A stretch of DNA of 34,791 bases from Chloroflexota bacterium (GTDB taxonomy: Bacteria > Chloroflexota > Dehalococcoidia > Lucifugimonadales > GCA-2722455). Location: the NCBI GenBank assembly GCA_002722455.1, contig PBMB01000030.1, positions 1 through 34,791 on the forward strand. Direction: 5' to 3'. Numbering within the stretch: position 1 is the first letter of the stretch; each line of letters opens with the position of its first letter. The notes below the pieces were generated by a model, which did no database searches, was not told the DNA's origin, and saw nothing but the letters and a program-made list of their open reading frames with translations. The translations under genes and the position numbers were made by a program. Below, piece by piece: positions 25,075-32,785 of the stretch.

Positions 25075-25103
25075 TTGACTAATACAATCATGATGTATAT
25101 TTT
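25075..25103 (+). promoter_or_regulatory. Candidate promoter of the copy C operon
   Basis: In the 235-base divergent gap, TTGACT (25075-25080) and TATTTT (25098-25103) lie 17 bases apart. The -35 box matches five of six positions and the -10 box four. The leader to the ATG at 25189 would be about 75-80 bases, ending in a clear ribosome site, ggagg (25179-25183). Confidence 0.35.
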
Positions 25104-25188
25104 ATAAAACTATATTCGATGATTGTCAGGCTGTTAAAAAATAATATGAATATACGATATCTGATACTTTTATCATACGGAGGCTAGA

Positions 25189-26775
25189 ATGAAATCATTT
25201 CCAAAAATCATGTATTACCACGATGGAAGACATTCTCATATGTATAGATATGAACCTCCAATGTCAAAAACAGAGATGAATGCGATGATAGATGAAGTAG
25301 CCTCGACATCAGTAGATGCTGTTATGTACTGCCTTGGAGAAGGTCGTACAATGCTTCACGATACAAAAGCAGGAGAACTTTTAGGGCATAATCAAGAAGT
25401 ATGGACTCATGAGATATTTCGTCGTGCAAATCAAAATGCAGTTGCTCTCATTAATAATGGCCAGGATCCATTACAACTCATATGTGATCGTTCGCATGAA
25501 AAAAACATGCTTTTTTATCCTAGCTTAATAGTTAATGCTGGTTCAGACAGCTTTGCAATACAACGCAATTCTGATTTCCGAAAAAATAACAGGCATCTAG
25601 AAATTGGAGCTTCAGGTAATGTAGATAAAAATTTTAAAGGATTTGAATTTCTTGATTTTGAACATAAGGAAGCAAGAGATGAACGATTTGCACTGATAGA
25701 AGAAACGATTACTAAATATCCAATAGATGGATTTGAACTACAATTCACTATACATCCATATTTTTTCCAACCTGCAAAAGCATATAAAAACAGACATATC
25801 TTAACAAAATGGATTTCCGATATCCACGAAACTATAAAGTCAGGTAATTCATCCAAAGAATTACTTGTTCGAATTCCTAATAACATCGATGAATGTTTAG
25901 CATTGGGATTCGATGTAGAAGAATGGGTGAAAAAGGGAATAATAGATGGAGTAATAGGAGAGAAAATAGGAACAGAATCTTACCGTGCTGGTCCTATGGA
26001 TGATATTCGCTCACTCGTTAACGTAACATCTAATTCACCATGTAGAGTATACTCAAGCTTACCAATACAAGTTGGAAGTGACCGGATTAATAATGCAACC
26101 ACTCCAATGCTACGTGCTATGGCTTGTAACTATTGGGATCAGGGAATTGACGGACTATACCTTGTGCATTGGTATGCTGATTGGCCATATGCACCTGAAT
26201 TTTATGATAAACTTCGAGAATTGCCACATCCAGATATTATGGATTATAAGGATAAATATTACTTTCTTCCAAAAAGACAATCAAAATATCCAGCATCAAC
26301 TGAACAAAGTCTTCCACTGCCACGAAAACTAGAAATTGGAAAACCAATAAAATTTGATATGTCCATATCTGATAATCTAGAAAGATGGCATTCTGAACAA
26401 CGTATTCATGACGTACTCTTACGAATACGTATAGGATCCACCACAGAACTTGATACTATAGAAATTAAACTAAATGACAAACTCCTTCCTTCCTCTTCAT
26501 CAAGAAAAATAAATCATATGTATCTTATGAGCGGACCAAGATACAGAGATGGTGGCTACTGGTTTATATTTCATCTTACTCAGGAATTTTGGCCAGTCAA
26601 AGGCTCTAATACAGTTACAATTACTTTAGTTAAAAGAGACTCAGAAATATCAAAAGAAATACAGCCTACTGTCAAAGATATTGAACTTGAAACAAAATAT
26701 CTGATGGGTAAAAATTTTCATCGAGAATTTAGTGACCCAGAACTCGGAGCTTGGGTTCCCGGATCAACTGATTAA
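25189..26775 (+). CDS. GH-like protein of an unrecognised family, copy C
   Basis: A 528-residue paralogue, closest to copy A over its whole length: nearly the same YHDGRHSHMYRYEPPM, CLGEGRTMLHDTKAGE, RDERFALIEETITKYP, PNNIDECLALGFD, NYWDQGIDGLYL, HDVLLRIRI and GKNFHREFSD blocks. DNA is similar too, with changes mostly at third positions, so the pair split long enough ago to saturate some silent sites. The barrel part has an extra short loop (TESYRAGPMDD) relative to A. A gap free of conserved residues between domains (about 350-385) is a linker. The ribosome site ggagg lies five bases before ATG. It opens the operon with the AAC(3)-like acetyltransferase, a sugar isomerase and GH32, which places this family in carbohydrate metabolism. 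Function unknown. Confidence 0.8.
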   Translation: MKSFPKIMYYHDGRHSHMYRYEPPMSKTEMNAMIDEVASTSVDAVMYCLGEGRTMLHDTKAGELLGHNQEVWTHEIFRRANQNAVALINNGQDPLQLICDRSHEKNMLFYPSLIVNAGSDSFAIQRNSDFRKNNRHLEIGASGNVDKNFKGFEFLDFEHKEARDERFALIEETITKYPIDGFELQFTIHPYFFQPAKAYKNRHILTKWISDIHETIKSGNSSKELLVRIPNNIDECLALGFDVEEWVKKGIIDGVIGEKIGTESYRAGPMDDIRSLVNVTSNSPCRVYSSLPIQVGSDRINNATTPMLRAMACNYWDQGIDGLYLVHWYADWPYAPEFYDKLRELPHPDIMDYKDKYYFLPKRQSKYPASTEQSLPLPRKLEIGKPIKFDMSISDNLERWHSEQRIHDVLLRIRIGSTTELDTIEIKLNDKLLPSSSSRKINHMYLMSGPRYRDGGYWFIFHLTQEFWPVKGSNTVTITLVKRDSEISKEIQPTVKDIELETKYLMGKNFHREFSDPELGAWVPGSTD

Positions 26776-26833
26776 GAATAACACTGCAACTAGTACCTTA
26801 AGTTACAATCAATATTATTAAGGAAACTATACT

Positions 26834-27715
26834 ATGGCGCCACCGTATAAGGTAAATAAAGAAAAACTAACTAAAGATTTGTCTGATCTAGGTATTCAAA
26901 AAGGATCTATATTAATGGTTCATAGTTCACTTAGTTCTATTGGAATAGTTGAAGGTGGAGCCAATACAGTTGTTGATAGTTTATTAAGCTTATTAGGTAA
27001 AGATGGGACTCTCATAGTTCCTACATTTACATATCCGGCAGACTACCCTGATTCAAAAAACCCAGACTGGATATTTGACCCAGTTAGAACTCATTCTGGA
27101 ATGGGTTCTATTACTAATGCAGCCAGGAAAAGACCTGATGCTTTTAGAAGTATTCATCTTTGGCATAGTGTGGCAGCAATTGGCCCTCTTGCAAAAACAA
27201 TAGTTAACTCAGGTACTACATCAGCATGGGACTCAGAAAGCCCTATGTCCTCCGCTTTCAGGAACGGTGCTTGGATATTAATGTTAGGAGTTCCATATCT
27301 AAACTTAACCGCTATCCACGTGTGGGAGGTCGAATTAAAAGTAGATTACCGACAAGATTATGATGTTTATAGAAGATTACGACAAGAAGATGGAAGCATT
27401 GTACAGTTAGTCAGCACAGTCCATGACCGTAAAGATGATCATCCAGGAAGTGATTTCAATAGATTTGGAGAACGACTAGAATCAATAGGCAAAGTACAGT
27501 TAGGTGTGGTTGGAAATGCTGTTGCTCGTCTTTTTAAAGCTGAAGATGCATATAATTTAGCAAAAACTATGTATTTTGAAGATCAACGTTGTTTCCTAAA
27601 ACAAACTGATCCAGTCACTGAACTAAAATATGGGAAAACAATTCAAAACAAGAAAGGAATTCAGTGTGTAATCGATACAGATAAAATCTACACTACTGAT
27701 AAGACTCTATCCTAA
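26834..27715 (+). CDS. AAC(3)-family (YokD-type) N-acetyltransferase
   Basis: A 293-residue member of the antibiotic N-acetyltransferase family that includes aminoglycoside 3-N-acetyltransferases and the chromosomal YokD type. Visible are GSILMVHSSLSSIG, the LIVPTFTY strand, THSGMGSITNAARK, the SIHLWHSVAAIGP segment, and LTAIHVWEVELKVDY, which fits the family's catalytic His and Glu region. In classical members the motif reads His-Pro before the conserved Ser; here it is HLWHS, so the donor or substrate pocket differs. The family transfers acetyl from acetyl-CoA to an amine. Its stop codon overlaps the next ATG by one base (TAATG). Between copy C and a sugar isomerase, a role on an amino sugar or amino-cyclitol is more likely than antibiotic resistance. 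Confidence 0.85.
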   Translation: MAPPYKVNKEKLTKDLSDLGIQKGSILMVHSSLSSIGIVEGGANTVVDSLLSLLGKDGTLIVPTFTYPADYPDSKNPDWIFDPVRTHSGMGSITNAARKRPDAFRSIHLWHSVAAIGPLAKTIVNSGTTSAWDSESPMSSAFRNGAWILMLGVPYLNLTAIHVWEVELKVDYRQDYDVYRRLRQEDGSIVQLVSTVHDRKDDHPGSDFNRFGERLESIGKVQLGVVGNAVARLFKAEDAYNLAKTMYFEDQRCFLKQTDPVTELKYGKTIQNKKGIQCVIDTDKIYTTDKTLS

Positions 27716-28551
27716 TGAAGAAGATAAAATACTATACAAGTCTTTGGAATTATATTTATCATGATGAGCCCCAAAGCCTGGAAGAAGTAGTAGGCCAGGT
27801 AAGGAATGAGGGCTTTGGGGTTGAACTTTGGCCATATTTTTTTTCTTTGAAACCATATAGACCAACACTCCAAACCAGACCAATATCTATAAAACGCGGA
27901 TTCAATGATCTTTTCGATATAACTTACCGAGGACAGCTACAAGATTTATTTTCTGGAGTAGAAACATCTTGGCATTCAAGAGGCACTGGAGAAAAACCTC
28001 TAAAAATCAGCACATTTCAAGAACACGCCCAGCAAATTGATACCGCCGCTGCAATCGGAAGTTCTATAATATCAGTTCATGATATTGGCTACACCTTAAC
28101 TAATACTCAAGTTACTAACAATGTTACTGTCGCAAATCAAGTGGTTGAATATGCTACAACACGTGGAATCACTCTTGCATTGGAAACAGGAAGCTTCGAA
28201 GCGTGTTTAGAAGCGACTAATAAGATACCAGGTCTGAAGATATGTCTTGATCCTGCAAATATTTTTGATACCTCGCCCCATAGTCTCGAAGACTTTATCA
28301 GTACATTTTCTGAAAAAATATGTTACCTACACTTATACGATATATCTGGTGATGAAGGTCACTACGCACCAGGATCCGGTAAAATCCCAGAAGATGACTG
28401 GCTTTTCCTGCTTCGCTGGATGAGAGATACAGAATTTAAGGGGCCAGTAGTTTTTGAAATTCGGCCATTACCAGAGAATGAAGATCAGTCAGCTATAAAT
28501 ACTGTAATCGAAGCACGTAAATATCTTGAAAATTTAAATTCTAGTATCTAA
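27715..28551 (+). CDS. Sugar phosphate isomerase/epimerase-type TIM barrel protein
   Basis: A 278-residue AP-endonuclease-2/xylose-isomerase-like TIM barrel protein. The four metal ligands of the fold can be placed: Glu157 in LALETGS, Asp179 in CLDPANI, His206 in YLHLYDI and Glu248 in VVFEIRP. The loop GSGKIPEDDW (221-229 region) is typical of this group. Members are mostly sugar or keto-acid isomerases and epimerases, such as hydroxypyruvate isomerase or inosose dehydratase, and rarely nucleases. Translation is coupled to the upstream acetyltransferase by a TAATG overlap, and GH32 follows 35 bases later. The length is standard. It should be cytoplasmic. The substrate is probably a sugar or inositol derivative made by the neighbours. 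Confidence 0.87.
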   Translation: MKKIKYYTSLWNYIYHDEPQSLEEVVGQVRNEGFGVELWPYFFSLKPYRPTLQTRPISIKRGFNDLFDITYRGQLQDLFSGVETSWHSRGTGEKPLKISTFQEHAQQIDTAAAIGSSIISVHDIGYTLTNTQVTNNVTVANQVVEYATTRGITLALETGSFEACLEATNKIPGLKICLDPANIFDTSPHSLEDFISTFSEKICYLHLYDISGDEGHYAPGSGKIPEDDWLFLLRWMRDTEFKGPVVFEIRPLPENEDQSAINTVIEARKYLENLNSSI

Positions 28552-28586
28552 ACAAATAACAAAAATCATGAGATGAACATTTAGAA

Positions 28587-30098
28587 ATGAAAACCTTAAA
28601 ATCACTCAATTCCAAACAAATTCGAGAACGATTCGAGATTTCAAGACAATCTTTGTCTAGTGATCCATTCAGACCAATTTATCACTATTCTACTCCGGAA
28701 AATTTAATGAATGACCCTAATGGTCTATGTGAATGGAATGGACAGTACCATCTTTTCTATCAGCTAAAACCGTCCAATGAAGATAGGTGGCATTGGGGAC
28801 ATACTGTCAGTAATGATTTAATTCACTGGAAAGATTTACCACCTGCTATTTATCCAAACATTGAAAAGGATTGTTTCAGCGGTCAAACATTAGTTGAAAA
28901 AAATCGAGTTATAGCAATTTATCATGGCACAGAATCAGGGAATAACATTAGTATTTCCTCAGATAAGATGCTAACGAGGTGGGATGGGTTACCTAATAAT
29001 CCAATCATACCAATTGTCCCAGTTGATAAAAACGGATTACCTTATCGAGTTTTTGATCCTTGTATATGGAAAGAAAAAGATGGATATTATTCTATATCTG
29101 GAGTCTATAAAAATGGAGAACGTAGCGTTGACTGCGAAGGTGTTAATCATCTTTTTTATTCAAAAAACCTTCAGAAATGGGAGTATATCGGAGAGTTATT
29201 TGAATCATCTTTCTTTACAGAACCTGGAGAAGATATAGCAGTACCCAATTTCCTCCCAATATCTGATGATAAATATATTGTTTTATTTTTCAGTCATAAA
29301 CGTGGAGCTCAGTATTTTATAGGTGAATATAATCAATCTAAACACATTTTCACTCCAAAAACTCATGGGAGAATGACTTATGGCCCGCTTTCAATAGGCA
29401 GCCTTCATGCTCCATCTGCAACAATTGATACATCCGGACGTTTAGTTTCAATTTACAATGTTAAAGAAGGAAAACCTTCCAATTGGCAAGATGTCATGTC
29501 TCTTCCAAGGAAGTTATCATTAAAATCAAACTCTCTTTTGCAAATTACACCTGTAGAAGAAACAGATTCTCTCAGATTATCTAAGAAAGAATTGTCTGAA
29601 ATAACTGTACAGCCTAATCAAGAAATACTTCTTAATAACATTGGTGGTAAATCAATAGAAATTGAAGCAAAAATAAATCTAGCTACATCAAGAGAGGCAG
29701 GGTTTTATGTCCTCCAATCTAAAGATGGCACTGAAAAAACTAAAATATCTCTACTTCGTACCAGTAATACTCCATATAAGTTCCCTCAAAATGATTCTCT
29801 CCAAATTGATGTTTCAGAAGCTTCTAAACATCCAAATATTTATGCACGGACTCCCGAAATTGGACCAGTAAAACTAATTAACGATACCATTCTAAATCTT
29901 CGTATATTTATTGACCAAAGTATTATTGAAGTTTTTGCAAATAATGAACAATGTTTAACTTTACGAAGTTATCCTACACAAAAAGATAGCAGAAATATTT
30001 CATTTTTTGCAAAAGGTGGCGTTGCAAAAATCCTTAATATGAAAGTATGGCAAATGAAAAGTATTTGGCCAGAACTAAAATTCAAGGAAACTAAATAG
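28587..30098 (+). CDS. Glycoside hydrolase family 32-like protein (beta-fructosidase type)
   Basis: A 503-residue GH32/GH-J clan protein with a five-bladed propeller and a C-terminal beta-sandwich. The nucleophile motif is MNDPNG with Asp43, followed by GQYHLFYQ and WGHTVSNDLIHW. The transition-state stabiliser, normally Arg-Asp-Pro, reads FDPC (Asp157), with Arg154 two residues further upstream than usual. The general acid is probably Glu212 or Glu215 in TEPGEDIAVPNF, where the common Glu-Cys pair is not kept. The C-terminal domain has IFIDQSIIEVFAN, well conserved in invertases. No signal peptide is seen, as in sucrose-6-phosphate hydrolases. It closes the operon of copy C. Because the second and third motifs are altered, the substrate may not be sucrose or a fructan. 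Confidence 0.87.
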   Translation: MKTLKSLNSKQIRERFEISRQSLSSDPFRPIYHYSTPENLMNDPNGLCEWNGQYHLFYQLKPSNEDRWHWGHTVSNDLIHWKDLPPAIYPNIEKDCFSGQTLVEKNRVIAIYHGTESGNNISISSDKMLTRWDGLPNNPIIPIVPVDKNGLPYRVFDPCIWKEKDGYYSISGVYKNGERSVDCEGVNHLFYSKNLQKWEYIGELFESSFFTEPGEDIAVPNFLPISDDKYIVLFFSHKRGAQYFIGEYNQSKHIFTPKTHGRMTYGPLSIGSLHAPSATIDTSGRLVSIYNVKEGKPSNWQDVMSLPRKLSLKSNSLLQITPVEETDSLRLSKKELSEITVQPNQEILLNNIGGKSIEIEAKINLATSREAGFYVLQSKDGTEKTKISLLRTSNTPYKFPQNDSLQIDVSEASKHPNIYARTPEIGPVKLINDTILNLRIFIDQSIIEVFANNEQCLTLRSYPTQKDSRNISFFAKGGVAKILNMKVWQMKSIWPELKFKETK

Positions 30099-30163
30099 AC
30101 GTATTCTGTTATACCTAAATACGATCACACAACAATATGGTTCGTTTCAAAAAGCACTACTAT

Positions 30164-30826
30164 TTAGTTGTCTACTTGGTCTTGTGGAGCTACGACTTCA
30201 AATTGACTCATATCTATCTCATAGCCTGTGTCTGTGTCTGTAACAGGATTTAGAATTCTATTTATCATAATTTTATATTCTTGTGCTTTCCCATGAGCAG
30301 GATTTACTTCAATTGCTTTATCAAATAATGATATAGCTTCATCGTATTTTTTCAACTCTAATTGCACACGACCTATATTATAATAAGCCTCAGCATTATT
30401 GGGGTTTAATTCAATTGCTTTGTTTGCGTCATCAATACATGATCCATAATACTCTTCTGAACGGTTAAGAAAATTATCCATTGACAACTCTAAATAAGAA
30501 GTAGATCTTAATTGATACAATACATCATTTTTGTCATTCATGCTAATTGCGTTTGTAAAATCATTGATAGCATCTTCAAATCTATCCAATTCATAATTTG
30601 ACCTGCCTCTGTACTCATATGCATCAATTAGGTCTGAATTTAATTCAAGTGCTTTTGTATATTCATCAATTGCTCCTAAATAATACTCAGCATCATAGTG
30701 TTCTCTAGCTTGTTTCATATAAGTATTTTCGTCAATTGGTTCACTACTACATGCAAATAGAAGTACAGTAGTGAGTAGAAAACTAGTGGAAATAATATTT
30801 CTGTAAAAATTACTATATTTATTCAT
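30164..30826 (-). CDS. TPR-repeat lipoprotein
   Basis: A 220-residue protein with a lipoprotein signal (hydrophobic residues about 11-25, lipobox LLFACS with Cys26) and about four tetratricopeptide repeats between residues 32 and 200, including the consensus-like NPNNAEAYYNIGRVQLELKK. A short acidic tail (MSQFEVVAPQDQVDN) ends the protein. It is related in layout to the TPR lipoprotein at 1137-1598 but longer. It stands alone, convergent with the GH32 gene and divergent from the ThDP enzyme gene; the latter gap of about 150 bases should hold both promoters. Presumably exposed on the outer side of the cytoplasmic membrane or in the periplasm; partners unknown. Confidence 0.82.
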   Translation of the reverse strand: MNKYSNFYRNIISTSFLLTTVLLFACSSEPIDENTYMKQAREHYDAEYYLGAIDEYTKALELNSDLIDAYEYRGRSNYELDRFEDAINDFTNAISMNDKNDVLYQLRSTSYLELSMDNFLNRSEEYYGSCIDDANKAIELNPNNAEAYYNIGRVQLELKKYDEAISLFDKAIEVNPAHGKAQEYKIMINRILNPVTDTDTGYEIDMSQFEVVAPQDQVDN

Positions 30827-30966
30827 TAATATGCCTTTGGTTTATAAAAATAAGGAGATAAGGACACCTGATGTTATAAATATAGAATACCATAAATTAA
30901 TCAATTCAAGAATGCCTTGCCATGTCGAATAATAGCACTTATCATATTGAAATAAGTTTAAATTTG

Positions 30967-30971
30967 AAGGA
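30967..30971 (+). promoter_or_regulatory. Ribosome binding site that decides the ThDP enzyme start
   Basis: An aagga sequence lies seven bases before the ATG at 30979. The in-frame ATG at 30922 has no such site and would add 19 residues outside the family alignment, so 30979 is preferred. Confidence 0.6.
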
Positions 30972-30978
30972 AATATTT

Positions 30979-32661
30979 ATGAATGGTAATAGTGTAATAG
31001 CTAAAATTTTAAAGATAGAGGGGGTAGAGTGGATCTCCTGCTTTCCTGCTCAAGGGTTAATAACAGCTGCAGCTCAAGAAGGTATCCGCCCCATATTATG
31101 TAGGCAAGAACGTGCAGGGGTTAATATTGCAGACGGTTTCACCCGAGTAAATAATGGAGAAAAAATAGGTGTATTTACAATGCAATATGGCCCAGGAGCA
31201 GAAAATGCTTTCGGCGGTGTAGCTCAAGCTTTTGCTGAATCTGTACCAATTTTACTCCTGCCAGGTGGTGCATATACTTCTCAACATGGAGTACCACCCG
31301 GTTTCCAGGCAACTGATCATTACAAAGGAATTACTAAATGGTCAGGATATGTAAATCAAGTTGAGAGAATACCAGAATTAATGAAAAGAGCTTTTACTCA
31401 ACTTAGAAATGGTTCTAAAGGACCAGTATTACTAGAAATTCCTACGGATATAGGAGAACAAGAATTCCCCTCTAAAAACTTCACATATGAGCCAGTTAAA
31501 GTAATTAAATCACAAGCTGATCCAGCAGACGTTAAAGAATTAGTATCAACAATTTTCAAAGCAAAATGTCCTATGATTTATGCAGGGCAAGGAATTTTAT
31601 ATGCGAATGCCTCTAATGAATTAGTTGAATTTGCTGAGTTAACTGGAATTCCAGTAATGTCTACTTTGTCAGGTAAAAGTGCATTTCCTGAAAATCATCC
31701 TCTTTATCTTGGAACAGGAGGTAATAGTACAACATTAATGGCAGAACACTTTCGAACTACTTCTGACCTAATAATAGGCATCGGTACGAGTTATACAAAA
31801 TCAAACTTTAATGCACCTGTACCAGAAAATACTACACTTGCTCAAGTTATAGATAATGTAGATTTTATTAATAAATCATATGATATTGATTTAGCATGTA
31901 TCGGAGATGCAAAACTAGTTCTTAAACAAATGATAGAAGAGCTAAAACAAGTATCTGGACGAAAACAACATCCTAATACAGAAAACGCTCTAAAACAAAT
32001 AAATCAGTTGACCAAAGACTTCTATAATGAATGGAATCCTAGATTAAATTCTGACGAAACTCCTTTAAGTCCATACAGGGTTTTGAAAGAATTAGCAACA
32101 ACACTTGATGTATCAAATACCATTATCACTCATGACTCTGGTTATCCAAGAGATCAGTTTGTTCCATTTTGGAAATCTGAGAATCCGTGGGGTTATATCG
32201 GGTGGGGTAAATCAACTCAACTAGGGTATGGGTTAGGCCTTGCAATTGGAGCAAAAATTGCAAAACCTGAGAAAACCGTTGTAAATATAATGGGAGATGC
32301 GTCTTTTGGTATGGCTGGTTTAGATATTGAAACAGCAGTACGCTCTAAAATCCCTATTATAACTGTTGTTTTAAATAATGGGGTGATGACAAATTATACT
32401 CAACCTTCTCCATATTTAGGTTATGCAGCAGAAAAATGGGATTTGCATAAACTGACAGGAGATTATGCAAAAATAGCTGATGGGCTAGGTGCCTTTAGCA
32501 AAAAAGTTAAAACACCTGAAGAAATTGCACCGGCAATAAAGGAAGCTCTAAATGCTAACAAAACAGGTCAACCTGCATTACTAGAAATCTGTAGTAAAGA
32601 AGAAGTCAATGTCCCCAGATACTATAAAGAGCCCTACAACTGGAGACATTCAGGAGTTTAA
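30979..32661 (+). CDS. Thiamine-diphosphate-dependent enzyme, acetolactate-synthase-like
   Basis: A 560-residue ThDP enzyme with the three-domain order of acetolactate synthase, oxalyl-CoA decarboxylase and related carboligases and decarboxylases. The cofactor-activating Glu44 lies in CRQERAGVNIADGF. The middle domain holds the PMIYAGQGIL strand, and the ThDP-Mg motif begins GDASFGMAG (from Gly439) and ends with LNNGVM. The segment replacing the substrate loop is NYTQPSPYLGYAAEK. Residues near the N-terminus read CFPAQGL, unlike the FGxPG of acetolactate synthases, so the true substrate may differ; sulfo- or phosphono-pyruvate decarboxylases and other relatives are possible. It begins a rightward run with the sialidase-like and PhyH genes. 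No regulatory subunit gene is adjacent. Confidence 0.87.
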   Translation: MNGNSVIAKILKIEGVEWISCFPAQGLITAAAQEGIRPILCRQERAGVNIADGFTRVNNGEKIGVFTMQYGPGAENAFGGVAQAFAESVPILLLPGGAYTSQHGVPPGFQATDHYKGITKWSGYVNQVERIPELMKRAFTQLRNGSKGPVLLEIPTDIGEQEFPSKNFTYEPVKVIKSQADPADVKELVSTIFKAKCPMIYAGQGILYANASNELVEFAELTGIPVMSTLSGKSAFPENHPLYLGTGGNSTTLMAEHFRTTSDLIIGIGTSYTKSNFNAPVPENTTLAQVIDNVDFINKSYDIDLACIGDAKLVLKQMIEELKQVSGRKQHPNTENALKQINQLTKDFYNEWNPRLNSDETPLSPYRVLKELATTLDVSNTIITHDSGYPRDQFVPFWKSENPWGYIGWGKSTQLGYGLGLAIGAKIAKPEKTVVNIMGDASFGMAGLDIETAVRSKIPIITVVLNNGVMTNYTQPSPYLGYAAEKWDLHKLTGDYAKIADGLGAFSKKVKTPEEIAPAIKEALNANKTGQPALLEICSKEEVNVPRYYKEPYNWRHSGV

Positions 32662-32734
32662 CGAAAGAGAGTATTTTCCTTCTGATACTTGTTTATTGAT
32701 TATATTTATCTAAAACAGATGAGGAAGCGAGTAG

Positions 32735-32785
32735 GTTATTAACTGGAAAATTGTAGAGCATATAACGATTTATCGTGAAAAAAAT
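32735..32785 (+). other. In-frame coding-like extension upstream of the sialidase-like ATG
   Basis: The frame of the next gene stays open for 17 codons before its first ATG, back to a TAG at 32732-32734. The translation VINWKIVEHITIYREKN runs smoothly into MYAAHPNVIRT and looks like the first strand of a beta-propeller blade. It holds no ATG, GTG or TTG, only ATT codons. Either the gene starts at ATT, or a frameshift separates it from the ATG at 32719 in another frame, or the resemblance is chance. Confidence 0.4.

Noticed and set aside
26834..27715. An antibiotic resistance island
   Set aside because: The AAC(3)-type gene is coupled to metabolic genes; there is no integron, transposase or other resistance gene nearby.
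32662..32705. A hairpin (agtat and atact arms) after the ThDP gene as terminator
   Set aside because: The stem is only five pairs with a ten-base loop and no T run follows it.
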